Shown piece after piece: positions 55,459 through 64,000 of a stretch of 64,000 nucleotides of DNA. The stretch is from the NCBI RefSeq assembly GCF_000158175.1, contig NZ_DS999411.1:2927674-2991673 (forward strand), written 5' to 3'. The notes under the pieces were generated by a model. It searched no databases. It saw only the letters and a list, made by a program, of their open reading frames with translations, and was not told the DNA's origin. Every line of letters begins with the position of its first letter. Position 1 is the stretch's first letter. A program made the position numbers and the translations under genes. Source of the DNA: Luminiphilus syltensis NOR5-1B. Lineage in GTDB: Bacteria; Pseudomonadota; Gammaproteobacteria; Pseudomonadales; Halieaceae.

Positions 55459-56790
55459 ATGCTGGGATGGATAGGCATTGTCCGACTGGGGCTGGTGCAA
55501 ACCGCACTGGGTGCGATTATCGTGCTCACCACCTCGACACTCAATCGGGTCATGGTGGTCGAGCTCGCACTGCCCGCCATGCTCCCCGGCTTTCTTGTGG
55601 CGATTCATCACGCCGTCCAGCTGTCCCGACCCGGATTTGGCCATGGCGCGGATATCGGCGGGCGCAGTACACCCTGGATTATTGCCGGCATGGTGACCCT
55701 CGCCACCGGCGGCGTTGGCGCCGCGTGGTCAACCACCCTGATGGCGACGGACGTGACATTAGGTACGGTGTTCGCCGCCCTGTCGTTCATTCTTATCGGT
55801 CTGGGTGCGAGCGCCAGTGGTACCTCTTTACTGGTGCTCCTGGCCAAAGACGTACCGATCGAGCGTAAGCCAGCAGCGGCGACTATTGTCTGGTTCATGA
55901 TGATCGCGGGCTTCGCGGTGACGGCGGGAGTCGCCGGTCACTACCTCGATCCCTTCTCGCCTGAACGTCTGGTAATAGTTTCGGCCACTGTCGCTGTTAT
56001 TGCGGTGCTGGTAACCCTGGCCGCAGTATTCCGACTGGAAAAGCCTCGGGAAATAGAGAGCATCAATGTAGCAGAGAGCAAAACCAAGGCCCGCTTTCTT
56101 CAGGCATTGCGCCAGGTCTGGCAGGAGCCCACCGCCCGAAGCTTTACCGTCTTTGTCTTCCTGTCGATGTTTGCCTACAGCGCACAGGATTTGATTCTGG
56201 AGCCTTTCGCCGGCACCGTTTTCGGCATGACCCCCGGCGAATCCACCCAGTTATCGGGTATACAGCACGGGGGCGTTATGCTCGGAATGCTGGCCGTTGC
56301 CCTCAGTGGCACTGTGCTCAAACGCTCCCGGGGTAAGGCCATTCAGTTTTGGACCGTTGGTGGCTGTATCGCCTCAGCGATAGCGCTCACCAGTCTTGCC
56401 GTCGGCGGCAGTCAGCCCGAGACCTGGCCCCTCTCGCTGAATGTTTTTGCGCTAGGCGTTGCCAACGGTGCATTCGCGGTCGCCGCTATTGCGTCAATGA
56501 TGATTCTCGCAGGGCACGGCGAAGGTCGTAAAGAAGGCTTGCGCATGGGTCTCTGGGGCGCCTCCCAGGCGATTGCCTTTGCGCTGGGCGGCTTTCTCGG
56601 CACAGTCGCGGTCGACGTCAGTCGCCAGTTCATCACCGAACCCGCGCTGGCTTACGGACTGGTCTTCACCGCCGAGGGCGTGTTGTTCCTCGCCGCCGCA
56701 AAACTGGGCATGAGTATCACGACCACCCCGAATTCAGCCAGGGAACCGTCTGTTTCATTTGGCAAAGTAGCCATGACAGAAGTCATGTAG
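55459..56790 (+). CDS. PucC-family MFS protein of the bchG-bchP operon
   Basis: A 443-aa, 12-helix BCD-family protein, paralogue of LhaA in this window. RLGLVQTALGAIIVLTTSTL and the loop PGFGHGADIGGRSTPWIIAG mark the family; FVFLSMFAYSAQDLILEPFA is the conserved TM7 signature. In other purple bacteria the gene between bchG and bchP (orf428/bch2) is thought to help move or exchange pigment. ATG follows the bchG TAA directly. Confidence 0.9.
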   Translation: MLGWIGIVRLGLVQTALGAIIVLTTSTLNRVMVVELALPAMLPGFLVAIHHAVQLSRPGFGHGADIGGRSTPWIIAGMVTLATGGVGAAWSTTLMATDVTLGTVFAALSFILIGLGASASGTSLLVLLAKDVPIERKPAAATIVWFMMIAGFAVTAGVAGHYLDPFSPERLVIVSATVAVIAVLVTLAAVFRLEKPREIESINVAESKTKARFLQALRQVWQEPTARSFTVFVFLSMFAYSAQDLILEPFAGTVFGMTPGESTQLSGIQHGGVMLGMLAVALSGTVLKRSRGKAIQFWTVGGCIASAIALTSLAVGGSQPETWPLSLNVFALGVANGAFAVAAIASMMILAGHGEGRKEGLRMGLWGASQAIAFALGGFLGTVAVDVSRQFITEPALAYGLVFTAEGVLFLAAAKLGMSITTTPNSAREPSVSFGKVAMTEVM

Positions 56791-56801
56791 GACAGTTGAT
56801 T

Positions 56802-58001
56802 ATGAATAACAGTACCGAACAGTTTGATGTTGTTGTCATCGGTGGCGGCCCCGCCGGAGCCACTGCCGCCAATGACCTCGCCTGCCAGGGTAAACGTGTG
56901 CTGATCGTGGAACGGGGCTTTCGCATCAAGCCCTGCGGTGGCGCCATACCCCCTGCGGCGATCGACGCTTTCGATATTCCACAGAGCCAATTGGTCGCGC
57001 GTATCAAGTCCGCGCGAATGATTTCACCCAAGAACAAACGGGTCGATATGCCGATTGCCGACAGCTATGTGGGCATGGTTGATCGCAAGGATTTCGATCC
57101 CTGGTTGAGAGCCCGCGCCGCATCGAACGGCGCAGAGGTCAGGACCGGCAACTTCTCCCAACTTAAGTACCTTGATTCAGGTGAGGTACTGCTAACCTAT
57201 CGGGACAAGTCTCCCGAACAAAAAGAGGTCTCTGTTCTCACCCGCGCCGTCATCGGTGCCGACGGGGCCAAATCCAAGGTGGGCAAACAATGCGTGCCCG
57301 GCGCTGACAAGATAAAAAGCGTGTTCGCCTACCATGAAATCGTAAAGGCTCCTGCGGCAGATTCATCCGCTGACTACAAACCTACGCGATGCGACGTCTG
57401 GTACCAGGGACGTTTGTCCCCCGATTTCTACGCGTGGGTGTTTCCCCACGGCGATCATGCCAGTATCGGAATGGGCAGCGCCGTGAAATCCTTCTCCGCC
57501 ACCCAGTCGGTTCGCCAACTGCGTGCTGACGTGGGTCTGACGAACGCCGAGACTGTGCGGCGGGAAGGCGCACCGATTCCGCTCAAACCCTTGAAAAAAT
57601 GGGATGATGGCAGGGCCGTTCTCCTCGCGGGGGATGCCGCCGGTGTGGTTGCGCCCGCCTCGGGCGAGGGCATCTTCTATGCCATGCTCGGCGGCCGTCT
57701 TGCCGCAGATGCCGTGTTGCAGTTTCTCGCTCACGGCGATCCCGCTGCACTGCGCCAGGCCCGCAAACGCTTTATGAAAGAACACGGGCGAGTGTTCTGG
57801 GTTCTCGGCTTACTGCAGGCCTTCTGGTACGGCAGCGACAAACGACGGGAAAAGTTTGTTCACATGTGTGACGATCCCGACGTGCAGCGCCTGACCTGGC
57901 AGAGCTACACCCAGAAAAAACTGGTGCGCTCAGAACCGATGGCGCATTTTCGGGTCTTTATGAAGGATATGGCGCAATTGCTGGGAATCGCGCGAGCCTA
58001 A
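56802..58001 (+). CDS. bchP: BchP, geranylgeranyl (bacterio)chlorophyll reductase
   Basis: A 399-aa FAD-dependent reductase that hydrogenates the geranylgeranyl tail to phytyl. FAD motif FDVVVIGGGPAGATAANDL (residues 8-26), the GD motif AVLLAGDAAGVVAPASGEG near 275, and RGFRIKPCGGAIPP near 45 are BchP/ChlP hallmarks. ATG 56802 is preferred over an in-frame TTG 6 nt upstream. 11 nt after the upstream stop, in the bchG operon. Confidence 0.96.
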   Translation: MNNSTEQFDVVVIGGGPAGATAANDLACQGKRVLIVERGFRIKPCGGAIPPAAIDAFDIPQSQLVARIKSARMISPKNKRVDMPIADSYVGMVDRKDFDPWLRARAASNGAEVRTGNFSQLKYLDSGEVLLTYRDKSPEQKEVSVLTRAVIGADGAKSKVGKQCVPGADKIKSVFAYHEIVKAPAADSSADYKPTRCDVWYQGRLSPDFYAWVFPHGDHASIGMGSAVKSFSATQSVRQLRADVGLTNAETVRREGAPIPLKPLKKWDDGRAVLLAGDAAGVVAPASGEGIFYAMLGGRLAADAVLQFLAHGDPAALRQARKRFMKEHGRVFWVLGLLQAFWYGSDKRREKFVHMCDDPDVQRLTWQSYTQKKLVRSEPMAHFRVFMKDMAQLLGIARA

Positions 58002-58011
58002 ACCGCGCTCA

Positions 58012-58284
58012 GTGATCCAGGATCTACTGCTTTCCGGGCGCCTTTTTGATCTCATACTGATCGGAATCGGGCTGGAGATAGTGCTGCTCGGCTGGATTGC
58101 CCGGCAATATCCGGGCACACCACGCCTCGGTGTTCTACTCCCGAATCTGCTATCCGGTGCTGCGCTGATGCTTGCGGTGCGACTGGCGGTTACCGACAGT
58201 CGCTGGGAATGGATTGCAGCGACACTCGCCGCCTCGCTAGCGTTTCACCTGATCGATCTGGTAAAACGCTACCGCGAAGAATAG
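58012..58284 (+). CDS. small membrane protein downstream of bchP
   Basis: A 90-aa protein with three predicted helices: LFDLILIGIGLEIVLLGWIA, LLPNLLSGAALMLAVRLAV and WIAATLAASLAFHLIDLV. It ends with a basic KRYREE. The start is GTG 58012, 10 nt after bchP. I do not recognise a named family. Operon position suggests a pigment- or membrane-related role, but none can be stated. It converges on acsF, with only 9 nt between the two. Confidence 0.7.
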   Translation: MIQDLLLSGRLFDLILIGIGLEIVLLGWIARQYPGTPRLGVLLPNLLSGAALMLAVRLAVTDSRWEWIAATLAASLAFHLIDLVKRYREE

Positions 58285-58293
58285 TCCGCTAAC

Positions 58294-59361
58294 CTACCAG
58301 GCTGGGGCCATGCGCGCTTCGGCAGGCAACTCGTTGGACTCAACAGGCAGAAAGTAAAGCTTGGCGAAAGTAACTCCTGTGGCCGCCATCAGCCCCCATT
58401 GCTTGAGCCTCGGCAACACACCCTTCTGCTGACGCAGCGCTTCAGTACGAAGACTGAGATCGAGCATGCGATCGAGCCCGCGGCGGAAACGGGGATCATC
58501 GGTATTGAGGGTCAATGGAAAGACCTGGCGGGTAATCGCGGTGCAGATATCAAAAACCCGGTAATCAAACTCAGTGACATCCATACCGAACGCTTCGTAC
58601 AGTTTTGGCCGCGTGTGATCCCGAACGTACATGGTTGAATAGACCGCCAGCAGGAAGAACCGGATCCACAATTTGTTGTGGCCGCGAAGCAGATACGGAT
58701 TCGCACGCATCAGTAGCGCAAACGCTTCTCCGTGCGCAAATTCATCATTGCACCACTCGTAAAACCAGCTAAATATGGGGTGGAATCGATTTTCAGGGTT
58801 GCGCTCAAGATGTCGGAAAATAGTGATGTAGCGCGCGTAACCAATTTTCTCGGAAAGATAGGTCGCGTATAAAATATACTTGGGCTTAAAGAAGGTGTAT
58901 TCCTTCTTTTTCTTGAGCTCACTCAGGTCAACGGCGACGCTCATTTGATTGAGAGCCTTGTTGATAAACCCGGCATGGCGTGACTCATCACGGGCCATGT
59001 AGCGCATCAGGCGCTCCATATCGGGATTCTCGGTGTGCTTCTGTATCTCCTGATACAACACACAGCCCGAATATTCTGCCGTGATCGAGCTCACCAACAA
59101 ATCGAGAAACTCTTCTTTGAGCTCTGGGTCGGAATCGAGCGAGGCCGGATCGAAGTCGTAGGTTTTCTTGAAGTGGGCGCGATTCTTGTCCTCAGCAAAG
59201 TCCGCCATCATGGCGTCCCATTGCGCCCGGACGGGCTCGATATCGAGCTTGTCCAGCGCTTTATAGTCGGTTTTATAGAATCGCGGCGCCAGCATACGGC
59301 TTTCCAATGCCTGCTGCGTGGATTCGTTGTGCTCAATAATTTCCGCGTCGGTTTGTGTCAT
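58294..59361 (-). CDS. acsF: AcsF, aerobic Mg-protoporphyrin monomethyl ester cyclase
   Basis: A 355-aa diiron monooxygenase forming ring E using O2. Ferritin-like ligands are readable: EYSGCVLYQEIQKH, ARDESRHAGFIN (ExxH) and NDEFAHGEAFAL (ExxH). RAQWDAMMADFAEDKNRAHF is a family N-terminal motif. It is the only cyclase in the window (no bchE), so pigment synthesis here depends on oxygen. GGGGGAG lies before ATG 59361. A PpsR operator pair sits upstream, shared with the divergent BLUF gene. Confidence 0.97.
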   Translation of the reverse strand: MTQTDAEIIEHNESTQQALESRMLAPRFYKTDYKALDKLDIEPVRAQWDAMMADFAEDKNRAHFKKTYDFDPASLDSDPELKEEFLDLLVSSITAEYSGCVLYQEIQKHTENPDMERLMRYMARDESRHAGFINKALNQMSVAVDLSELKKKKEYTFFKPKYILYATYLSEKIGYARYITIFRHLERNPENRFHPIFSWFYEWCNDEFAHGEAFALLMRANPYLLRGHNKLWIRFFLLAVYSTMYVRDHTRPKLYEAFGMDVTEFDYRVFDICTAITRQVFPLTLNTDDPRFRRGLDRMLDLSLRTEALRQQKGVLPRLKQWGLMAATGVTFAKLYFLPVESNELPAEARMAPAW

Positions 59362-59382
59362 GCTCTCCCCCAGAGATCCATG

Positions 59383-59425
59383 TGTTCAGTCGAATTGACT
59401 ATTTTCGTGTGTAGTTTAGTTGACA
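59383..59425. promoter_or_regulatory. acsF/BLUF divergent region with tandem PpsR operator
   Basis: Perfect TGT-N12-ACA at 59408-59425, and a one-mismatch copy TGT-N12-ACT at 59383-59400, 25 bp away. The perfect site ends in TTGACA (59420-59425), a consensus -35 in the direction of the BLUF gene. The pair lies 22 nt upstream of acsF and about 100 nt upstream of the BLUF start, so PpsR could control both. Confidence 0.75.
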
Positions 59426-59525
59426 TTTTGCGCATTTTCAAGCTTAGTGTGACAGATGTCCCGTTCTTTCGGGCCTCTCACCTTGGCCGCGGTTCTAGCC
59501 GTCGCCAACCACTGCAGGAGGTAGC

Positions 59526-59975
59526 GTGTCGGAGCAAGCCAACAGCCCATGCGACACGCTGTTACAGGTCGGTTATGTGAGTACCGAGAGCGCCCCTATC
59601 GACTCGCTGGGCCTTCTAAGGCTGCTTACCCGTATCAGGGAGCGCAACAATGCACGGGGCCTGACCGGGCTATTGCTACACCGGGACGACTCGTTTTTTC
59701 AGGTATTGGAGGGGCCGCCCGATGCCGTGGAAACGACGATGCATGAGATAGAAGCCGACACACGGCATCACAACGTGAGGATCCTGTTTAAGGAAACCAT
59801 ATCTGAGCGGGAATTCGGCGATTGGCAAATGGGCTTTCTGCAGCTCGATGGCGTCGACATGAGTAAAGTAGAGGGGTTTTCGAGCTTTCTGCACAACCCT
59901 GAACAACCCCAATCGTTCCTGGAGAACCTGAGTCAGAGCAAACGGCTCGCCCTGCTCTTTCGCGAACTCAGCTGA
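59526..59975 (+). CDS. short BLUF-domain blue-light photoreceptor
   Basis: A 149-aa protein consisting of one BLUF domain plus about 35 residues. The flavin-binding set is complete compared with AppA: Y17 (AppA Y21), N42 (N45), Q59 in SFFQVLEG (Q63), W100 and M102 in FGDWQMGF (W104, M106). There is no haem/SCHIC or output domain. GTG 59526 has AGGAGG 5 nt upstream. It shares a PpsR-operator region with acsF. A light-dependent role on PpsR is plausible but unproven. Confidence 0.93.
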   Translation: MSEQANSPCDTLLQVGYVSTESAPIDSLGLLRLLTRIRERNNARGLTGLLLHRDDSFFQVLEGPPDAVETTMHEIEADTRHHNVRILFKETISEREFGDWQMGFLQLDGVDMSKVEGFSSFLHNPEQPQSFLENLSQSKRLALLFRELS

Positions 59976-60462
59976 CCGCCACTTTTCGTTTCCGCCAGAT
60001 CGGCCTGAATACACCCAGCACCACGTTGGCAGACGCCACAAACCCCAGCACCCACAAAGAGGCCTGCTCCGCTGCAACGGTGGTTGCAAGCGCACTGACC
60101 GCTAATTCGCCGCTCACCGCCTGCGCAGCCAGTTCGGCTTCCCGCTCGATGGGGCCCTGAACCGCGAGAAGCGTCCCTTCAAACATCACCACACCGGAGA
60201 CGAGCTTCAGCCACGCCCAGCCGGCGTTGTGGAAGGCGGTCGTGATGGCCATCGAGAGCAATCCGCTGACCAGGGTTACCCCGAGCGAGGGAAACAACAC
60301 CCACCGCGCGATGCCGTCCATGACATCCCGGAGCGCACGGTAAGTCTCGAGGCCCTGCTCGGGGTCGGGCAATAAGGCATTAACAACAATCAAAGAGGCC
60401 ATGGCACCCAACATGCCAATTGCCCCCATTGTGTGCAGAAACTTCATGACCTTGCGCTGCAT
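59968..60462 (-). CDS. DUF2269-like membrane protein
   Basis: A 164-aa protein with four helices; the N-terminus KVMKFLHTMGAIGMLGAMAS resembles DUF2269 proteins. It has LVSGLLSMAITTAFHNAGW as second helix and a basic C-terminus RPIWRKRKVAVS. Function unknown. It overlaps the 3' end of the BLUF gene by 8 nt, tail to tail. It may mark the edge of the photosynthesis cluster. Confidence 0.7.
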   Translation of the reverse strand: MQRKVMKFLHTMGAIGMLGAMASLIVVNALLPDPEQGLETYRALRDVMDGIARWVLFPSLGVTLVSGLLSMAITTAFHNAGWAWLKLVSGVVMFEGTLLAVQGPIEREAELAAQAVSGELAVSALATTVAAEQASLWVLGFVASANVVLGVFRPIWRKRKVAVS

Positions 60463-60539
60463 GGGACCCCGTCGACGCTTCGATAGTCGCCGAATGTACG
60501 CAGTGCAAAGCCGGGGAGATCATCCCCGAGCAGCGGGGT

Positions 60540-61655
60540 TTAACCGCCCAGCGCCTCGAGCGCCGGGACGTAGGCGTAACCGAGGGCCTCAGCCACCGCT
60601 TCGTAGGTCACCTTGCCCTCATGCACATTCAGGCCGTTGCGCAGGTGGACGTCGTCTTTCAACGCATCAAGGCCTTTACCCGCCAGGCGAATGGCATAGG
60701 GCAAGGTCGCGTTGTTAAGCGCCATGGTAGAGGTCCGCGCCACACCCCCGGGCATATTGGCCACGCAGTAGTGCACTACGTCATCGACCACGTAGGTGGG
60801 CTCCTGGTGGGTCGTTGCCTTCGAGGTTTCAAAACAGCCCCCCTGGTCAATCGCCACGTCGACCATCACAGCACCGGGCTTCATCCGCGATACCAAATCC
60901 CGAGAAATCAGCTTCGGTGCTGACGCGCCAGGGATTAACACCGCGCCGATCACCAGATCAGCGCTCAGCGCGTAGCTCTCGATCGCGTCCTGGGTCGAGT
61001 AGATCGTCGCCACCCGCCCATCGAAAATATCATCGAGCTGCTTCAGGCGGGGCACGCTGCGATCGAGTATCGTTACACGTGCACCCATACCCACCGCCAT
61101 GCGTGCGGCATTGGCACCGACAACGCCACCGCCGATGACCAATACTTCGCCCGACGCAACGCCGGGAACACCGCCGAGCAGCGTACCGTTTCCACCCTGG
61201 GCTTTCTCCAGATGATAGGCTCCCGCCTGCGCCGACATGCGCCCGGCCACCTCGGACATCGGTGCGAGCAGCGGCAATCCACCGCCATTCTGGGTCACTG
61301 TCTCGTAGGCTATACAGGTAGCCCCCGACGCCACCAGCAGTTCAGTCTGGAGCGGATCTGGCGCCAAATGCAGATAGGTGAACAGCAATTGCCCCGGACG
61401 CAGTTGCTTACACTCCTCGGGCTGCGGCTCTTTGACCTTGATGATCATTTCGGCTTCGGCAAAAATCGCTGCGGCAGTCGCTGAAATCTCGGCACCGGCC
61501 GCCGCGTAGTCCTCATCGCTAAACCCGATGCCGGCACCGGCCATGGTCTCGACCAGCACTCGATGTCCGAAGTGGCTGAGTTCGCGGACACCCGCCGGAG
61601 TCAAGCCGACGCGGTACTCGTGGTTTTTTATTTCCTTGGGGATTCCGACAATCAT
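60540..61655 (-). CDS. ald: alanine dehydrogenase
   Basis: A 371-aa NAD-dependent alanine dehydrogenase (alanine to pyruvate and ammonium). [20 protein letters not shown] is the family N-terminus, and [20 protein letters not shown] the NAD-binding fold near residue 170. [12 protein letters not shown] is in the substrate domain. The start is ATG 61655 with GGAGG upstream; a frame extension to 61721 is unlikely. Divergent from an Lrp/AsnC regulator, which is its probable controller. Confidence 0.95.
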   Translation of the reverse strand: MIVGIPKEIKNHEYRVGLTPAGVRELSHFGHRVLVETMAGAGIGFSDEDYAAAGAEISATAAAIFAEAEMIIKVKEPQPEECKQLRPGQLLFTYLHLAPDPLQTELLVASGATCIAYETVTQNGGGLPLLAPMSEVAGRMSAQAGAYHLEKAQGGNGTLLGGVPGVASGEVLVIGGGVVGANAARMAVGMGARVTILDRSVPRLKQLDDIFDGRVATIYSTQDAIESYALSADLVIGAVLIPGASAPKLISRDLVSRMKPGAVMVDVAIDQGGCFETSKATTHQEPTYVVDDVVHYCVANMPGGVARTSTMALNNATLPYAIRLAGKGLDALKDDVHLRNGLNVHEGKVTYEAVAEALGYAYVPALEALGG

Positions 61656-61849
61656 AATGTCCTCCGACGCCGCTTCTCGAGCCGCTGCTATTAACCGTTG
61701 TTTACCGTACAATTGATACAACTAATTTAGCCCCTTTCCTGTAGCGCTTTTTATCGAATTACGCTGGAAATTCAGATGAATCGACTATTTCAATTCGCAT
61801 AGAGGCCGTTTCGACTATTGTCGTCGACAACTCGTATCGAGGAGTAGCC

Positions 61850-62344
61850 ATGCCCTATCAACAGGGTGATCGTATAGATCGCCACATACTCAGACTTCTT
61901 AAACGCCACGGTCGTATGAGCTTCGCTGAAATCGGCCGTCGCGTCGGGCTCACAACAACACCGTGCAAAGAACGCATACGCCGTATGGAGGAGGGAGGCG
62001 TCATCCGGGGCTACCATGCGGATCTCGACCCACAACAGCTCGGTGCCGGCTTGATTGTTTTCGTGCAGGTCACCTTGCAGCGCACTGCCGGTGATGCCTT
62101 TCGGCGATTTACCGACACCATCGCGACCATTCCGCAAATTGAGGAATGCCATCTGGTATCTGGCGAATTCGACTACCTGATCAAGGCCCGTGTTGGCGAC
62201 ATGAGCGAGTACCGCGAGCTTCTGGGCGGGGCACTGCTGCAATTGCCCAATGTGCTCGAATCGAAGAGTTACCCCGTCATGGAGACCCTCGTCGACACGC
62301 AGGCGCTTGATGCCGTGTTGGGCGCCGACCGTCCGCGGCGATAA
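61850..62344 (+). CDS. Lrp/AsnC-family regulator, probable ald regulator
   Basis: A 164-aa feast/famine regulator. The N-terminal winged HTH reads IDRHILRLLKRHGRMSFAEI and GRRVGLTTTPCKERIRRMEE. The C-terminal RAM domain has the ligand-binding strand EECHLVSGEFDYLIKARV. It diverges from ald across 194 nt, an arrangement typical of alanine-responsive Lrp/AldR pairs. AGGAG precedes the ATG. Confidence 0.9.
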   Translation: MPYQQGDRIDRHILRLLKRHGRMSFAEIGRRVGLTTTPCKERIRRMEEGGVIRGYHADLDPQQLGAGLIVFVQVTLQRTAGDAFRRFTDTIATIPQIEECHLVSGEFDYLIKARVGDMSEYRELLGGALLQLPNVLESKSYPVMETLVDTQALDAVLGADRPRR

Positions 62345-62384
62345 GGTGGTCCGCTACCGTCGCGCTAATACAACCGTCTCAGGA

Positions 62385-63553
62385 TCAGTCACGTCTGTCG
62401 GCCCGTCGCTGCACATGCTCGGGACCGAGCTCTGCCACCGAACGGCAGCCGAGTAACGCCATCCCACGTTCGACTTCTTCGCGCAGTAATGACAGGGCAT
62501 GGGCCACACCCGCCTCTCCGCCCGCCCCGAGTCCGTAAAGATAAGGGCGGCCAATCGAGCAGGCATTGGCACCCAGCGCGAGCGCTTTGATCACATGCGT
62601 GCCACGACGAATCCCGCCGTCCACAATCAACTCCAGCTGATCACCCACCGCATCCCTGATCGGCGCCAAACAGTCTACCGGCGCTGGCGCCGTCTCGAGC
62701 TGACGCCCGCCGTGATTGGAAAGCATCACCGCACTGGCACCGATCTCGACTGCGCGTCGCGCATCCTCCGGTGTCGACATACCCTTAATGACAAAAGGTC
62801 CATCCCATTGATCGGCCAACCACGCTGCGTCATCCCAGGTCACCGTCCGATCAAACTGTGAATTGATGTATTGGATAACACCCATCGCACCAAGATCTAC
62901 TACATCGAGTGACTTGTGCTCGACATTCGCGAGTTTGAAATCGGGCTGCATCAAGAAGCGGAATGACCAGGGTAGCTTCGTGGCAAAGCTGAGAGAGCTC
63001 TGTAGCGTGATACGAGGAGGGATAGTCATCCCATTGTGAAGATCACGTTCACGGTGGCCGGCGACCATGGTATCGACGGTGAGGCATAACGCTTTGTAGC
63101 CTGCTGCCTTACAGCGCTGAACAAACTCCGTGGTCAGTCCTCGGTCTTTAAAATATAGACCTGGAACATCTTCGCGCGTCAGTGCATGCGCCCACTTCCT
63201 CGATACTCGTCGAGGACATACTCGACAAAATTGTATAGCGTCCCCGCCTCTGCGGCCGCGCGGGCAACCCCCAGTTCCTTGTGATGATGAAACAGTCGAC
63301 TGGTGCCGGTAGGAGACAGGAAAAAAGGGAGTTGTATATCGAGCCCAAGCACTCGGGTGCCCAGATCAATCTGCTGCACGTCATTCAGATAACGTGGCAG
63401 TAACTCGTAGTCGTCGAACGCGCTGCTGTTGCGGCGTAACGAGATTTCATCATCCGACCCTCCATCCAGGTAATCGAATATGGGCTTCGGCAGGCGCCCT
63501 TTCGCGCGCAAGCGCAGATCCGCAATACTGTGGCATTGCTTGAGTGACTTCAT
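62385..63553 (-). pseudogene. FMN-dependent alpha-hydroxyacid dehydrogenase (LldD-like), frameshifted
   Basis: The N-terminal part (63553 down to about 63230) and the C-terminal part (from about 63150 down to 62385) each match LldD-type FMN enzymes. KPIFDYLDGGSDDE and LPFFLSPTGTSRLFHH occur early; SNHGGRQLE and LIVDGGIRRGTHVIKALALG late. The middle must change frame three times to keep family sequence: NLSSMSSTSIEEVGA after one extra T in TTTT near 63230, KMFQVYI after a lost base near 63174, and KDRGL after a lost base near 63152. Either a true pseudogene or local sequencing error. If repaired it would be about 390 aa. Confidence 0.75.
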
Positions 63554-63717
63554 GGGGATCCCCTGTTCAGCGCAGACCAATAAACGAGGGAATCAACAGG
63601 CACCGCCGCCCCCCCGCTTATTCAATTCACCGCCGATGGTACCCCCTCGTCGCCTCGTTTACATCGATGCGGGACAATTAAACCGCGCCTTACCCGACCA
63701 AGCACACAACCGGAGGG

Positions 63718-64000
63718 CTAACCCGTCATGAGGTCGTTCAGGCGCTCATGGAACGCCTGCACCCTGCGCTCCTGATTCGGCATCCAGTACCCCTGATAGC
63801 CCGCAGACGCCAGGCCTTGTTGCTGCATAGCCGCAATGCTGAGATCCTGGTCAGCGGTGGTACCGAGACTCTTTTCTCCGTAGCGGATGTGCTCATGCAT
63901 GGCATCCTCTACCGGAAGATCAGGACCGCCTGCGGGTGACGGTGTCATCGATTGCCCCTCGATCGGATTCACCAGCCACCAGTGGTCGAAAAGACACTGG
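63718..64000 (-). CDS. C-terminal part of a Rieske-type ring-hydroxylating oxygenase alpha subunit
   Basis: The last 93 residues of a protein entering from beyond the window end. The segment has the C-terminal features of aromatic-ring-hydroxylating dioxygenase large subunits: an acidic D-Q-D-L-S stretch, then MQQQGLASAGYQGYWMPNQE and a final helix VQAFHERLNDLM. The Rieske domain itself is outside. The frame is open through the window edge. Substrate unknown. Confidence 0.6.
   Translation of the reverse strand, partial: QCLFDHWWLVNPIEGQSMTPSPAGGPDLPVEDAMHEHIRYGEKSLGTTADQDLSIAAMQQQGLASAGYQGYWMPNQERRVQAFHERLNDLMTG

Noticed and set aside
63148-63384. 78-codon frame in the LldD-like gene
   Set aside because: It contains the family segment SSMSSTSIEEVGA, but only as the middle frame of the frameshifted gene. 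It is not a separate protein.

Overview
The window holds a nearly complete purple-bacterial photosynthesis gene cluster (about 16.6 to 60 kb) from an aerobic anoxygenic phototroph, with ordinary chromosomal genes on both sides. The gene content is bacteriochlorophyll a synthesis through the O2-dependent cyclase AcsF only, a spirilloxanthin/spheroidene-type carotenoid set (crtB, I, C, D, E, F), and a type-II reaction centre with a tetrahaem PufC and LH1. There is no LH2 (pucBA), bchE or crtA. Together with the flanking genes this suggests a marine gammaproteobacterium of the OM60/NOR5 (Halieaceae) type. That placement is inferred from layout and protein character, not from a marker gene.

Layout. 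1-16 kb: a truncated RND efflux pump with its adaptor; a saccharopine-dehydrogenase-like oxidoreductase; a SYLF protein; two SDRs; an MFS carrier; a 3-hydroxyisobutyrate-dehydrogenase-like enzyme; a YcgN protein; a 2Fe-2S ferredoxin; then a PLP decarboxylase, an AvtA-like aminotransferase, an ATP-grasp ligase and a cytochrome P450. 16-26.7 kb: membrane ORF-crtD, an alpha/beta-hydrolase homologue, bchI-bchD-bchO, crtI-crtB, and crtC on the other strand. 26.7-37.6 kb: crtE-crtF-bchC-bchX-bchY-bchZ-pufQ(?)-pufL-pufM-pufC-pufB-pufA, all forward. 37.7-39.7 kb: idi and a hemN-like gene, convergent. 40-52.8 kb: one long reverse operon, bchF-N-B-H-L-M-lhaA-puhA-B-C-E, mostly with overlapping start and stop codons. 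53-58.3 kb: ppsR, then bchG, a second PucC-family carrier, bchP and a small membrane protein. 58.3-60 kb: acsF (reverse) diverging from a short BLUF blue-light sensor. 60-64 kb: a DUF2269-like membrane protein, alanine dehydrogenase with a divergent Lrp/AsnC regulator, a frameshifted FMN-dependent alpha-hydroxyacid dehydrogenase, and the C-terminus of a Rieske-type oxygenase.

How it works together. BchI/D/H insert Mg, BchM methylates, AcsF closes the E ring, BchL/N/B reduce protochlorophyllide, BchF/X/Y/Z/C produce bacteriochlorophyllide, and BchG/P add and reduce the tail. Crt enzymes make the carotenoid. Puf and Puh proteins form the RC-LH1 complex, assembled with PuhB/C/E and LhaA. Regulation appears centred on PpsR. 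Perfect TGT-N12-ACA operators lie upstream of crtI, crtC/crtE, bchC (two), bchF/ppsR, bchG and acsF/BLUF. In every case a second perfect or one-mismatch copy lies 25 or 26 bp away. The BLUF gene shares one of these regulatory regions and is a candidate light input. No ppaA/aerR or appA homologue is seen in the window.
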